A DNA stretch of 37,578 bases from Candidatus Aminicenantota bacterium (GCA_016926925.1 JAFGNQ010000159.1:1-37578); one strand, 5' to 3'. Counted from the stretch's first letter, positions 7,526 through 16,077 are shown. Notes: generated by a model from the letters alone, not told the origin. Program-made: numbers and translations.

Positions 7526-8658
7526 AAAAGAAAAAACTTTTAACTTTCTTTCTTGCTCTGGCCTTCGTGTACTCGCTGTGGCTGGGTTACCATTTCATTC
7601 GATTCAAAACCTATCGCATCGACGCATCATCGTCTCCTCCCCGGGAGCTTGTGGGAACTTACCACATCCATTCTACCCATTCGGACGGTCGAAAAAATGT
7701 CGAGGCCATCGCCAGGATCGCTGAGAGTGAATCCTTGGATTTCATCATCCTTACGGATCACGGAAAGCCCAACTACGATTCGCTTGCCAGCCAAGGATGG
7801 AGAGGAAGAGTTTTGGTGTTGGCTGGATCGGAGATCTCTTCCAACAGGGGACACCTGGTAGTCCTCGGGTTTGATGAACCTGACAGGGATTTTTCCTCCA
7901 ATGCCGAGGAGGCCGCAGTCCAGGTCCGCTCTCTGGGAGGATTCAGTGTAATCGCCCATCCCTATTCAAAGACTCCTTGGACCTGGGGAGGCCCTGAAGG
8001 ATACGGCGGCATCGAGATCATCAACGCGGACAGCATACTCAAAAAGAGCATTCTGTCTTCTCTGCCCTACTGGCCCGGTCTGCTGATCGAACCCAAATTT
8101 TTCTTCTGTAAAATAGCCGCTCCCCCGAAAAAAAACCTCGCCAAATGGGATGTGCTCAACGCAAATTCCACTTCCGCTGTCTATGGGTATTACAGCGTAG
8201 ACGCCCATCTTTTCTACCGCACGCTCTTCGCCTCTCTCCGCATTCACATCCCCCGTCGCGCAGCCCTCTCAAAAAATTTTGAAGCAGCGAAGAGGACCGT
8301 CTTCAACGCCTTGAAACGGGGTTTTTTTTACAGCGCCGTCGATGCCGCTGCTCAGGCGAGCGGGTTTCGATTCTGGGCTGAACAGGAGGGACGGACCATC
8401 CCGATGGGAGGAGCGGCAGCTGCAGGAGTGCGGGTAGTGCTTCATGCCGTCTCGCCTCCAGGAATCAAGCACGCTTTTCGGATCATCCATAACGGTGTCA
8501 CAATCCATCAGAGCGATGAGGGCTCTCTATCTTACGAGGTCACGCATCCCGGAGACTATCGGGTCGAGGTCTACCTGCGGGAGAGGACGGTTCTTCGTTC
8601 GGATGTTCCATGGATCCTATCCAACCCCATATTTCTCAAGGAGAGAACGGATGGATAA
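7522..8658 (+). CDS. Membrane-anchored PHP-domain metallophosphoesterase
   Basis: This 378-residue protein starts with a lysine-rich patch and one hydrophobic segment (about 6-26), so the catalytic part should face the periplasm as an anchored or secreted domain. The PHP metal-site motifs are in order: HIHSTHSDG (H48, H50, D55), DHG (D79, H80), GSE (E104), GHLVVLGF (H111) and AHP (H146). A C-terminal part of about 200 residues shows no motif I know and looks partly beta-rich. It overlaps the ligase gene by 4 nt and the kinase gene by 8 nt. PHP proteins hydrolyse phosphate esters; the substrate here is unknown, and the operon suggests an envelope phosphate or lipid carrier. Confidence 0.75.
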   Translation: MKKKKLLTFFLALAFVYSLWLGYHFIRFKTYRIDASSSPPRELVGTYHIHSTHSDGRKNVEAIARIAESESLDFIILTDHGKPNYDSLASQGWRGRVLVLAGSEISSNRGHLVVLGFDEPDRDFSSNAEEAAVQVRSLGGFSVIAHPYSKTPWTWGGPEGYGGIEIINADSILKKSILSSLPYWPGLLIEPKFFFCKIAAPPKKNLAKWDVLNANSTSAVYGYYSVDAHLFYRTLFASLRIHIPRRAALSKNFEAAKRTVFNALKRGFFYSAVDAAAQASGFRFWAEQEGRTIPMGGAAAAGVRVVLHAVSPPGIKHAFRIIHNGVTIHQSDEGSLSYEVTHPGDYRVEVYLRERTVLRSDVPWILSNPIFLKERTDG

Positions 8659-9619
8659 AATCGGCCTTAACAGGATAAAAACCATCGTCAGCAATTTTCA
8701 GGGAAAAAAACTCCTCGTGTTGGGGGATCTTATGCTCGACAAATACCTCTGGGGACATGTGGGGCGCATCTCGCCGGAGGCCCCGGTGCCCGTCGTCGAA
8801 GTCCGGAAGGATACCTCGTGCCTGGGGGGTGCTGGAAATGTCTGTCATAATCTGGAGAATCTCGGCGGCCTTCCCATTCCCATTGGCTTAGTCGGTGATG
8901 ACCCTGCCGGGGAGTGGATCAAAAACAGCGTCAAAAACAACCGGGGCATCCTGACGGATAAAAAGAGACCGACAACGGTCAAAACGCGAATCATCGCCCA
9001 TCACCAGCAGGTGGTTAGGGTCGACCAGGAAGAAAAAATCCCGGTGCCGCGACGTATCGAGGAGCAAATTTTTCGTTTCACACAGGAGACGGAATATGAC
9101 GGAATCCTGATCTCGGATTACAACAAGGGCCTGCTGACCAAACCTCTCATGCGAAAACTGCTTCCCTTCGCTCAGAAGAAAAGGATCCCGGTCTTTGTCG
9201 ATCCCAAGGTGGACAACTTCTTTTCCTTTTCTCCGGTGACGCTTATCAATCCTAACCATTATGAAGTGGAGCAGATCGTTCATCATCCCTGCCGTTCGAA
9301 TGAGCAGGTTGAAAAGGCCGGTCAAAAAATTCTATCTCGAATTGCAGCCAGATACCTTATCCTCAAACGGGGCGAGCAGGGGTTGACCGTTTTCGAGAAG
9401 AGGAAGAAAGCTTTCCATATTCCCACCATTGCCAAAGAAGTCTATGATGTGACTGGCGCCGGCGATACGGTCATCGCCACCGCAGCCCTGGCGCTTCTCT
9501 CCGGCGCCTCGATACGCGAGGCCGCCATGCTTGCCAATGCGGCCGCCGGAGTGGTCGTGGGCAAAATCGGAACCGCCTCCCTCACCGCGAACGAACTCAT
9601 CAATGCTCTAAAGAAGTAA
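8651..9619 (+). CDS. rfaE1: D-glycero-beta-D-manno-heptose-7-phosphate kinase (HldE kinase domain)
   Basis: This PfkB-fold sugar kinase (322 residues) should phosphorylate heptose 7-phosphate at C1 for ADP-heptose synthesis and LPS inner core. It shows GDLMLDKYLWG, RISPEAPVPVVE, GGAGNVCHNLENLGG and the DVTGAGDT anion-hole/catalytic motif. It lacks the C-terminal nucleotidyltransferase domain of bifunctional HldE, so the adenylyltransferase must be encoded elsewhere. ATG 8651 is chosen for AAGGAGAG just upstream and the 8-nt overlap with the PHP gene. A longer frame starting at 8444 merely runs over that gene. Repeat copy C begins right after its stop codon. Confidence 0.9.
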   Translation: MDKIGLNRIKTIVSNFQGKKLLVLGDLMLDKYLWGHVGRISPEAPVPVVEVRKDTSCLGGAGNVCHNLENLGGLPIPIGLVGDDPAGEWIKNSVKNNRGILTDKKRPTTVKTRIIAHHQQVVRVDQEEKIPVPRRIEEQIFRFTQETEYDGILISDYNKGLLTKPLMRKLLPFAQKKRIPVFVDPKVDNFFSFSPVTLINPNHYEVEQIVHHPCRSNEQVEKAGQKILSRIAARYLILKRGEQGLTVFEKRKKAFHIPTIAKEVYDVTGAGDTVIATAALALLSGASIREAAMLANAAAGVVVGKIGTASLTANELINALKK

Positions 9620-9620
9620 G

Positions 9621-9880
9621 GGATACATTTCCAATTCCGCGGTGATCTTAAATTCAATGAAAGAGGGGAGAGGGGGCGCTCGTCACAGTTCGTTTTCGTC
9701 GAAGACCCCCCCACCAACCAGCATGCGACTCAAACGAACCATGACTCGCACTGGCTTGGTACCTAAGACCATAGGGATCATGGGGTTGTGCATCGCATGC
9801 TTCAATGTAAAAATGAGCATCTGTACTTGATCTAAAGCGCAATATAATGGATTTGAAGGGATGGATGAAGCGAGACGTAT
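9621..9880 (+). repeat. Copy C of the dispersed hairpin repeat
   Basis: The copy starts directly after the rfaE1 stop. Its first part (9621-9675) aligns well with the upstream block of copy B, starting GGATACATTTCC against GGATTCCTTTCC. Hairpin arms are 9676-9701 and 9726-9751 with a 24-nt C-rich loop; the inner arms GTTCGTTT and AAACGAAC pair exactly, with a TC/TC mismatch before GTCG/CGAC. About 45 bp not present in B follow. Then a segment (9787-9880) again resembles copy B but carries a one-base deletion against its open frame. The copy fills most of the 365-bp gap before purF. Confidence 0.7.
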
Positions 9881-9946
9881 CAACTCTATCAAGGAAACCG
9901 AAATGTGAACAGAAATAGAGGAAACGTGGAGCCTCGCCCCGGATTC

Positions 9947-9955
9947 TGATATAAT
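9947..9955 (+). promoter_or_regulatory. Extended -10 promoter of purF
   Basis: TGATATAAT is an exact extended -10 (TGn plus TATAAT), 30 bp before the purF start. The -35 position (TGGAGC, 9927-9932) is a poor match. No purine riboswitch or PurR-type operator was recognised here. Confidence 0.55.
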
Positions 9956-9984
9956 GAATTTTTTAACGGGTATGGTAAATTAAT

Positions 9985-11454
9985 ATGTGCGGCGTCATCG
10001 GAATCATCGCCAACGACAACGTCTTCAAGGACCTCTACCAGGGACTCCTGGCTATCCAGCACAGGGGGCAGGACTCTGCGGGAATCATCACTTACGACGG
10101 ACGCTTTCACACGAAAAAAGGAAACGGCCTGGTCCGTGACATCTTCACAGAGGACAACATCCAGCGCTTGCGGGGAAGCATCGGCATCGGCCACACCCGC
10201 TACCCGACTATCGGCGGATACAGAGGTGACGATGCCCAGCCTTTCCTGGTCAACGCTCCCTTCGGGATCATGATGGCCCACAATGGAAATGTCATCAATT
10301 ACAAGGAGATAAAACACGTCCTGTTCGATAAATACAAGCGTCTCCTTAACTCAGACAATGACGTCGAAGCCATCCTGAATATTTTCGCCCAAGAGCTGGA
10401 GGATCAAAAAATATCGAAATTATCTCCTGATCACGTTTATGCCGCCGTGGGGAGCGTATTTAAAAAGATCAAGGGAAGTTATGCAGTGGCTGCCTACATC
10501 GCCGAACAAGGGCTCGTGGCCTTCCGCGATCCCTACGGAATCAAGCCTTTGGTCTGGGGAAAACGCAAGGATGGACTGCTTCCCTCTTACGCTGTTGCTT
10601 CAGAAAGCGTGAGCTTGAACATGATGAATTTCAGCGATATCCACGATATCGGAGCAGGCGAAGTGCTCTTCATCGACAAGGAGAGAAAAGTCCACAGAAA
10701 AAAAATCGCGGCCTGTCCCCATACACCCTGTCTGTTCGAATGGGTTTATTTTGCCCGTCCCGATTCCTTTATCGAAAAGGTCAATGTCTACGACTGCCGA
10801 GTGAATCTGGGACGATTCCTCGCCCGAAGAATAAAAAAGAGGAATTGGTATATCGATGTCGTGGTGCCCGTGCCGGATTCAGCGCGTGACGCAGCCATTG
10901 AGATTGCCCGGGAGCTCAAGCTCCGGTACAGGGAAGCCTTGGTAAAGAACCGGTATATCGGCCGGACGTTCATCATGCCCAGCGACCAATCACGAAAAGC
11001 ATCGGTGCGTCAAAAACTCAACCCGATCGTCTCCGAATTGAAGGGAAAGAATGTTCTCCTGGTCGACGACAGTATCGTACGAGGCAACACATCGCGAGCC
11101 ATTATCAACCTGGTCCGGGAATGCGGAGCCAAAAAAGTCTATTTCGCCTCCTACTCGCCTCCTCTCCGGCATCCGTGCGTCTACGGGATCGACATGCAAA
11201 CCAAGATGGAATTCGTGGCTCAAGGCGCAACGGTCGAGCAAGTCGCCAAGAAGATCAATGCCGACGAAGTGATCTACCAATCTCTCGAGGATCTGGAAAA
11301 AGCGGTCCGAGTGGCAAATCCGGAACTCAAGCACTTCTGCGGTGCCTGTTTCAGCGGAGTTTACCCCACGGGGGATGTCACCGATGAAGTTTTAAACGAC
11401 ATAGAAAACGACCGAAGAGCCGCACACAAAAACCAGCTCGAGCTCAATATCTGA
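9985..11454 (+). CDS. purF: Amidophosphoribosyltransferase
   Basis: PurF makes 5-phosphoribosylamine from PRPP and glutamine, the first step of purine synthesis. After Met removal, Cys2 (MCGVIGI) is the glutaminase nucleophile; HRGQDSAGI and GHTRYPT complete that domain (about 2-235). The phosphoribosyltransferase part has the PRPP loop VLLVDDSIVRGNTSR. Cysteines in AACPHTPC, HPCVYG and HFCGACFSG match the [4Fe-4S] ligands of the Bacillus-type enzyme, so an oxygen-sensitive cluster enzyme is likely. Length (489) is normal. It is a single-gene unit whose last 11 bp overlap the end of the convergent sugar gene. Confidence 0.96.
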   Translation: MCGVIGIIANDNVFKDLYQGLLAIQHRGQDSAGIITYDGRFHTKKGNGLVRDIFTEDNIQRLRGSIGIGHTRYPTIGGYRGDDAQPFLVNAPFGIMMAHNGNVINYKEIKHVLFDKYKRLLNSDNDVEAILNIFAQELEDQKISKLSPDHVYAAVGSVFKKIKGSYAVAAYIAEQGLVAFRDPYGIKPLVWGKRKDGLLPSYAVASESVSLNMMNFSDIHDIGAGEVLFIDKERKVHRKKIAACPHTPCLFEWVYFARPDSFIEKVNVYDCRVNLGRFLARRIKKRNWYIDVVVPVPDSARDAAIEIARELKLRYREALVKNRYIGRTFIMPSDQSRKASVRQKLNPIVSELKGKNVLLVDDSIVRGNTSRAIINLVRECGAKKVYFASYSPPLRHPCVYGIDMQTKMEFVAQGATVEQVAKKINADEVIYQSLEDLEKAVRVANPELKHFCGACFSGVYPTGDVTDEVLNDIENDRRAAHKNQLELNI

Positions 11455-12400
11455 AGCAGTCCCGCCAATATTGGATGAGGTCTTCGAGGGACTGAGACAT
11501 GGAAATCTTCGGTTCCCAGGATGTGGCCCTCTTGATCTTCCGGTTATCCCCGACAAGAAGAGGAATATCTATTTTGCGCACCCTCTCGGGATCGACCTCG
11601 ACCTCGATCGATTCCGAAGAGAACGCAAGCAGCCTGTTCAGCACGTCTCCTAGGGAAACCGCATTTCCCGAGCAGATGTTGTAGACTTCCCCTTTCTCGC
11701 CTCTCTCCATGAGAAGGATGTAGGCCTTGACTACATCCCGCACGTCCAGAAAATCCCTTTTTGCATCGATGTTTCCAACTTTGATGGCAGGTTTTTTATG
11801 CTCCCGCTCGATTTGGGCGATCTGACAGGCCCAATCGGAGCAGACAAAGTCGGGGCTTTGTCCCGGGCCCGTATGGGGGAAAGGACGGGCGATAACCAGA
11901 TCCAATCCCTCGATTTGTGCATAGAACTGGCTCAGTATTTCGCCTCCTATTTTTGTGAAGGCATAAGGATTCACGGGCTTGACGGCATCTTCCTCGCTCA
12001 AAGCTTCGGAAACAGGAGAAAGAACCCCATAAACATCGGAGGAGCTCACATAAAGGGCCCTGGCTCGAGGGGAATGCTCTCTTAGTGCCTCAAAGAGGTT
12101 GAGCGTTCCTGTCAGGTTGGTCGTTAAAGTCTCCCTCCGCTTTTCCCAAGAGTGTTTGACATTGGAGACGGCGGCAAGATGAAAGACCCAATCGGGACGG
12201 ATCCGGGCAACCAAGGCGGACAACCCCTTGTCGTCCCTAATATCCTGAAAAAACACCCCTTCTGAGGGGGAAAGATCCCACTCTCCGGGTTTTTCGGGAA
12301 AGGCTGTCCCAAAAATCGATCCTCCCAGAGAGATTAATTCCCGGACAAGGTGCCTTCCGACAAAACCCGTAATTCCGGTTATGAAGATTTTCCGGCTCAA
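11444..12400 (-). CDS. NAD(P)-dependent sugar-nucleotide reductase/epimerase, likely GDP-4-keto-6-deoxymannose reductase
   Basis: This extended short-chain dehydrogenase (318 residues) has the Rossmann motif TGITGFVG, the SSSDVYG active-site strand and the catalytic YAFTK. Its partner upstream looks like GDP-mannose 4,6-dehydratase, so it would reduce the 4-keto product to GDP-rhamnose (Rmd-type); an epimerase role is possible. I start it at TTG 12400: its TTGA overlaps the partner's stop by 4 nt, and a GGAGAG site lies about 7 nt upstream. A longer frame begins at 12466 but would run 70 nt into that gene. The two proteins have equal length and related sequence, suggesting an old duplication. 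The 3' end overlaps purF tail to tail by 11 bp. Confidence 0.68.
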   Translation of the reverse strand: MSRKIFITGITGFVGRHLVRELISLGGSIFGTAFPEKPGEWDLSPSEGVFFQDIRDDKGLSALVARIRPDWVFHLAAVSNVKHSWEKRRETLTTNLTGTLNLFEALREHSPRARALYVSSSDVYGVLSPVSEALSEEDAVKPVNPYAFTKIGGEILSQFYAQIEGLDLVIARPFPHTGPGQSPDFVCSDWACQIAQIEREHKKPAIKVGNIDAKRDFLDVRDVVKAYILLMERGEKGEVYNICSGNAVSLGDVLNRLLAFSSESIEVEVDPERVRKIDIPLLVGDNRKIKRATSWEPKISMSQSLEDLIQYWRDCFRY

Positions 12401-13353
12401 ACTCTCTCTCTCCAATAATCCAGGAGATCCTGCAGTGACCGTTCGAGCGGAATCTCGGGTATCCATCCGGTGAGGGCATGGAATTTCGAGCAGTCCGAAT
12501 GGAGGATGGGAACGTCGGACGGCCTCAGCCTTTCCGGGTCGATCTCCACACTGACATCGGCTTCGCTCATCGACAGGAGCATATCGAGAATATATTTCAT
12601 GGAATACGGTTTCCCCGAACCGATGTTGTAGACCTCGCCGTCTTCACCTCTTTCTAGGCTCAGCCAGTATGCCCTGACGGTATCCCTGACATCCGTGAAG
12701 TCCCTCTGGGTCTCGAGATTTCCGACACGTATGACAGGCGCACGCTTTTTCTTTTCGATCTCAACAATCTGCTTGGCGAAATTCGAGCAGATGAAGACCT
12801 CTCCTCTCCGGGGTCCTGTATGGTTGAAGCCGCGGGTGCGGACGGCCCGAATACCATAGCTCTTGAAATACTGGTAAGCCAGCAAGTCTTGTGCGACTTT
12901 GCTGACGGCGTAAGGGCTGAGGGGGCGAAGTGGATTGGTTTCCTTCATGGGCAGCTCATCGGAAAAAACCTGGCCGTACTCTTCGCTGGAGCCGGCGATT
13001 TGAATTCTGGGTGTAAGATTGAGACTCAGCACCGCTTCAAAGAGGTTGATCTGTCCGATGGCGTTGATGGCGAAGGTCTCGGCCGGGCATTTCCACGAGG
13101 TAGGGACAAAGCTCTGTGCTGCCAGGTGAAAGATACGATCCGGCTTGATCTCTGCCAGACATTTTCTCAACGAAACGATATCCTTTAGGTCCCCCTCGCA
13201 AAGCCCGATATTGTCCCGGTTGTGCGAGATGTTCTCCATGCGGCTCCGCCAGCGAATGACTCCGAAAAGTTCGGTGTCGGGATGATTGGCTAGGATATAG
13301 TCGGCCAGGTGACTTCCGGCAAATCCGGTGATTCCTGTGATGAGGACTCGCAT
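12397..13353 (-). CDS. GDP-mannose 4,6-dehydratase-like short-chain dehydrogenase
   Basis: This 318-residue enzyme would convert GDP-mannose to GDP-4-keto-6-deoxymannose for deoxyhexose synthesis. It has TGITGFAGSHLADY at the N-terminus, GSSEEYG (Gmd enzymes usually have SSSEMYG), catalytic YAVSK, and RGFNHTGPRRG. It is shorter than classical Gmd (about 345-370 residues). ATG 13353 with AGGAGG 4 nt upstream is better than the GTG one codon earlier. It is translationally coupled to the reductase gene by a 4-nt overlap. The 159-bp gap before it holds nothing I can name. Confidence 0.7.
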   Translation of the reverse strand: MRVLITGITGFAGSHLADYILANHPDTELFGVIRWRSRMENISHNRDNIGLCEGDLKDIVSLRKCLAEIKPDRIFHLAAQSFVPTSWKCPAETFAINAIGQINLFEAVLSLNLTPRIQIAGSSEEYGQVFSDELPMKETNPLRPLSPYAVSKVAQDLLAYQYFKSYGIRAVRTRGFNHTGPRRGEVFICSNFAKQIVEIEKKKRAPVIRVGNLETQRDFTDVRDTVRAYWLSLERGEDGEVYNIGSGKPYSMKYILDMLLSMSEADVSVEIDPERLRPSDVPILHSDCSKFHALTGWIPEIPLERSLQDLLDYWRERV

Positions 13354-13512
13354 CACTCCTCCTTACTCTTTTCAGTCCATGTTCCTGCCGGCTCTCTGAG
13401 CGAACCATCCGAGTCACATGCCATCTTATCCCATATTCTTCTTGTGCAGCTTCTTTTAGTGAAGCAGGTGTACGGGGGCAAAGCCGAGCACTCTAGGACT
13501 GCCGGACAACCG

Positions 13513-14547
13513 TTATTTCCGATTTCGGTAATAGATCTCATAAAAACTCTTGAATGCGTGGCTTTTTTCCTTGATCTTTTTCCACCAATCGGTATTCTCC
13601 CGATACCAGCCCACTGTGGCGGCTAAAGCGTCATCAAAGCTCTTTTCCGGTTCCCATCCCAGATTGCGGATTTTCCGGCAATCGAGGGCATATCGCCTGT
13701 CATGCCCCAAACGGTCAGGTACAAACTTGATCAAACTTTTCGGCTTCTCCAATAAATCCAAGATCCGCTCAGCTACGGCAATGTTGGGAACTTCCACATT
13801 GGCGCCGATGTTGTACACTTCCCCGAACAGGCCTTTTTGGATTATAAGATCAAGGGCTCTGCAGTTGTCTTCGACGGAAAGCCAGTCCCGGACGTTCGAT
13901 CCCTTTCCGTAAAGAGGCAAGGGCTTGTCCTCGAGAGCGTTTGTCGTGAAGAGCGGAATGAACTTTTCCGGATACTGATAGGGCCCGAAATTGTTGCTCG
14001 GCCGGACAATGATGATGGGAAGTCCGTAGGTCATCCGATAGGCATGGGCCAAACGGTCCGCTCCGGCCTTGCTGGCGGCATAAGGCGAAGATGGATTGAG
14101 CGGATCGCTCTCAGTGAAAAAACCGTGTTCCCGGCTTCCATAGACTTCATCCGTTGAGACGTGGATGAAAAATTCCACATTCGCATTCCTGGAGGCTTCA
14201 AAGAGGACAAAGCTTCCGAAGACATCCGTCAGAACGAACTCTCCCGCATCCATGATGGATCGGTCGACATGGGTTTCCGCTGCAAGATGCACCACACCGT
14301 CAATCCTCTTGAAGATTCGGCCGACCAGGTCTTTGTCACAGATATCACCCTGAATGAACTCATATCGAGGATCATGTGCGACATCTTTCAAATTGTCCAG
14401 ATTCCCGGCATAAGTGAGTTTATCCAGGTTTATGAGCCGGCAGCCGGAAAATTTGCCGAGAAGATAATGAATGAGATTGCTGCCGATGAACCCGGCTCCT
14501 CCCGTGATGAGAAGCGTTTTTCCATCAAGAAGACGTCCTTCAGCCAT
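13513..14547 (-). CDS. rfbB: dTDP-glucose 4,6-dehydratase
   Basis: RmlB/RfbB removes water from dTDP-glucose to give the 4-keto-6-deoxy sugar, second step of the dTDP-rhamnose route. Evidence is TGGAGFIGSN, the HLAAETHVDRS segment, the active-site STDEVYG with YAASKAGADRL, and RPSNNFGPYQYPEK, all family hallmarks. Length (344) is typical. The start is ATG 14547, giving MAEGRLLDGKTLLITGG; the frame stays open 78 codons further upstream, but that part is the antisense shadow of the next gene. It overlaps the cupin gene by 8 nt. Confidence 0.93.
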   Translation of the reverse strand: MAEGRLLDGKTLLITGGAGFIGSNLIHYLLGKFSGCRLINLDKLTYAGNLDNLKDVAHDPRYEFIQGDICDKDLVGRIFKRIDGVVHLAAETHVDRSIMDAGEFVLTDVFGSFVLFEASRNANVEFFIHVSTDEVYGSREHGFFTESDPLNPSSPYAASKAGADRLAHAYRMTYGLPIIIVRPSNNFGPYQYPEKFIPLFTTNALEDKPLPLYGKGSNVRDWLSVEDNCRALDLIIQKGLFGEVYNIGANVEVPNIAVAERILDLLEKPKSLIKFVPDRLGHDRRYALDCRKIRNLGWEPEKSFDDALAATVGWYRENTDWWKKIKEKSHAFKSFYEIYYRNRK

Positions 14548-14995
14548 CCTTCCTCTTCCACTCGTAAGGAATGCTGCTCCGGTGGGGGTCGCAACGGTAC
14601 TCATCCGGATTTTCAGGATCATAAGGTTCGGTGGGAATGTTGACGACGACGGCTTCTTCCTCGCTGACACACATCCATCCGTGATAGACTCCGGGCGGAA
14701 TTTGGACGAGAAGCGGATTGTGGACACCGAGATAGAACTCGCCCAATTCCCGGAGAGTCGGAGAATCTTCTCTGGAATCATAAAGCGCCAGCTTGATCAT
14801 CCCCTGAAGACAGGCAACGTTGTCAGTCTGTTTTTTGTGCAGATGCCAGGCTTTGACCACTCCCGAATAGGTCGTGGTCATATACACCTGTCCAAATTTA
14901 TTGAAGATGGCCTCATCGCTCCGCAGGATTTCCATGAGCCGGCCTCTTTCGTCGGGAATGACTTTCAGTTGCTTGGTTTTGACTCCATCAATCAT
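14540..14995 (-). CDS. dTDP-4-dehydrorhamnose 3,5-epimerase-like cupin
   Basis: This 151-residue cupin is related to RmlC but shorter than the usual 180 or so residues. Family traits are DERGRLMEILRSD near the N-terminus, a histidine pair in KAWHLHKKQTDN and IPPGVYHGW. It sits between rmlA and rmlB, so it should act on the dTDP-4-keto-6-deoxy sugar. The short length leaves open a different isomerase step instead of rhamnose formation. No rmlD gene follows in this cluster, so the final sugar is uncertain. Confidence 0.72.
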   Translation of the reverse strand: MIDGVKTKQLKVIPDERGRLMEILRSDEAIFNKFGQVYMTTTYSGVVKAWHLHKKQTDNVACLQGMIKLALYDSREDSPTLRELGEFYLGVHNPLLVQIPPGVYHGWMCVSEEEAVVVNIPTEPYDPENPDEYRCDPHRSSIPYEWKRKDG

Positions 14996-15012
14996 AGCTC
15001 ATCTCCGTATAT

Positions 15013-16077
15013 CTATTTGATACCGATCTCGCTTTTGTCTCCGACCATGAACCGGTAGACCGACGGTCTGGAGGGAGATTTGAATATCTTCGCCTCCCTG
15101 CCGATCAAACTCTCATCGATTCGGCTGCCTACATCACAAATCTCGCTGCCTTCAAGAATGATACTGTGCTCGACTTCGGTCCGGACAATCCGGCAGCGGC
15201 TCTGGATTGAGGTAAAGGGCCCCACATAGGATTCCCGGATTTCCGTCCCTGCCCCGATGATGGCAGGACCGCGGATAAGGCTGTCCGTAATGACGACGTC
15301 TTTTTCTATGACAACCTGGCCGTTTATCTTAGACTTTGAGTCCACGCTGCCTTCATTCGATCCGGAAATGGATTCCAGGATCAGCCGGTTGGCTTCCAGA
15401 ATGTCCTCCAATTTCCCTGTGTCCTTCCACCATCCTGTAACCCTGTGAGGCTGCACATCGAAGCCGTGGTCGATCAAGTATTGGATGGCGTCTGTAATTT
15501 CCAATTCGTTTCGCCATGAAGGCCTGATGGCCTTGACCGCTTCGAATATATGGGAGTCGAACATGTAGACACCGACCAGCGCCAGATTACTGGCGGGCTT
15601 CTTCGGTTTTTCCACAAGGCCAACGACCTTTCCCTCCCTCAGTTCGGCGACACCGAACATCTGGGGATTCGGTACTTCCGTCAGAAGGATGAGGGAATTG
15701 GGTTTTTCCTTCTCGAACTCTTCGACCAATGAACGGATTCCTTTCTTCAGGATATTGTCGCCCAGATACATGACAAAAGGTTCTCTGCCCAGAAATTTTT
15801 CAGAGATTTTAACGGCATGGGCCAGTCCGAGGGGAGCTTCTTGTTCGATGTAAGTTATCCTGACGCCCCAGCGGGACCCATCACCAACTGCATTCCGGAT
15901 TTCTTCTTTTGTGTCGCCGACAACAATCCCTATCTCCTCTATATTCGCCTCTCTGAGGGCTTCTATCCCGTAAAACAGAACAGGCTTGTTGGCCACGGGC
16001 ACCAGTTGTTTGGCTTGAGTGAAAGTCAGGGGACGGAGTCTCGTCCCTTTCCCCCCGCTCAATATCAAGCCTTTCAT
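15013..16077 (-). CDS. Glucose-1-phosphate thymidylyltransferase, long form
   Basis: RmlA joins dTTP and glucose 1-phosphate to make dTDP-glucose. The N-terminal half has the nucleotidyltransferase signature LSGGKGTRLRPLT, then KQLVPVANKPV and YLGDNIL. The C-terminal part (about 245-354) has hexapeptide-type turns, as in the long-form family, which is distinct from E. coli RmlA. ATG 16077 (MKGLILSGG) with AAGGAG 5 nt upstream is preferred to a GTG two codons earlier. It heads the minus-strand run rmlA, rmlC-like, rmlB. The 70-bp gap to lptD shows no clear promoter or terminator. Confidence 0.9.
   Translation of the reverse strand: MKGLILSGGKGTRLRPLTFTQAKQLVPVANKPVLFYGIEALREANIEEIGIVVGDTKEEIRNAVGDGSRWGVRITYIEQEAPLGLAHAVKISEKFLGREPFVMYLGDNILKKGIRSLVEEFEKEKPNSLILLTEVPNPQMFGVAELREGKVVGLVEKPKKPASNLALVGVYMFDSHIFEAVKAIRPSWRNELEITDAIQYLIDHGFDVQPHRVTGWWKDTGKLEDILEANRLILESISGSNEGSVDSKSKINGQVVIEKDVVITDSLIRGPAIIGAGTEIRESYVGPFTSIQSRCRIVRTEVEHSIILEGSEICDVGSRIDESLIGREAKIFKSPSRPSVYRFMVGDKSEIGIK

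Noticed and set aside
9676..9751. Integron attC site
   Set aside because: The arms lack the RYYYAAC/GTTRRRY core sites, no integron integrase is present, and copies occur in both orientations next to ordinary genes.
9620..9984. Purine riboswitch before purF
   Set aside because: No conserved purine or PRPP aptamer core is visible; the gap is taken up by repeat copy C and a promoter.
13376..13420. Further repeat copy in the gap between rmlB and the gmd-like gene
   Set aside because: The minus strand shares CATGTGACTC with copy E, but there is no C-rich loop and no pairing arm.
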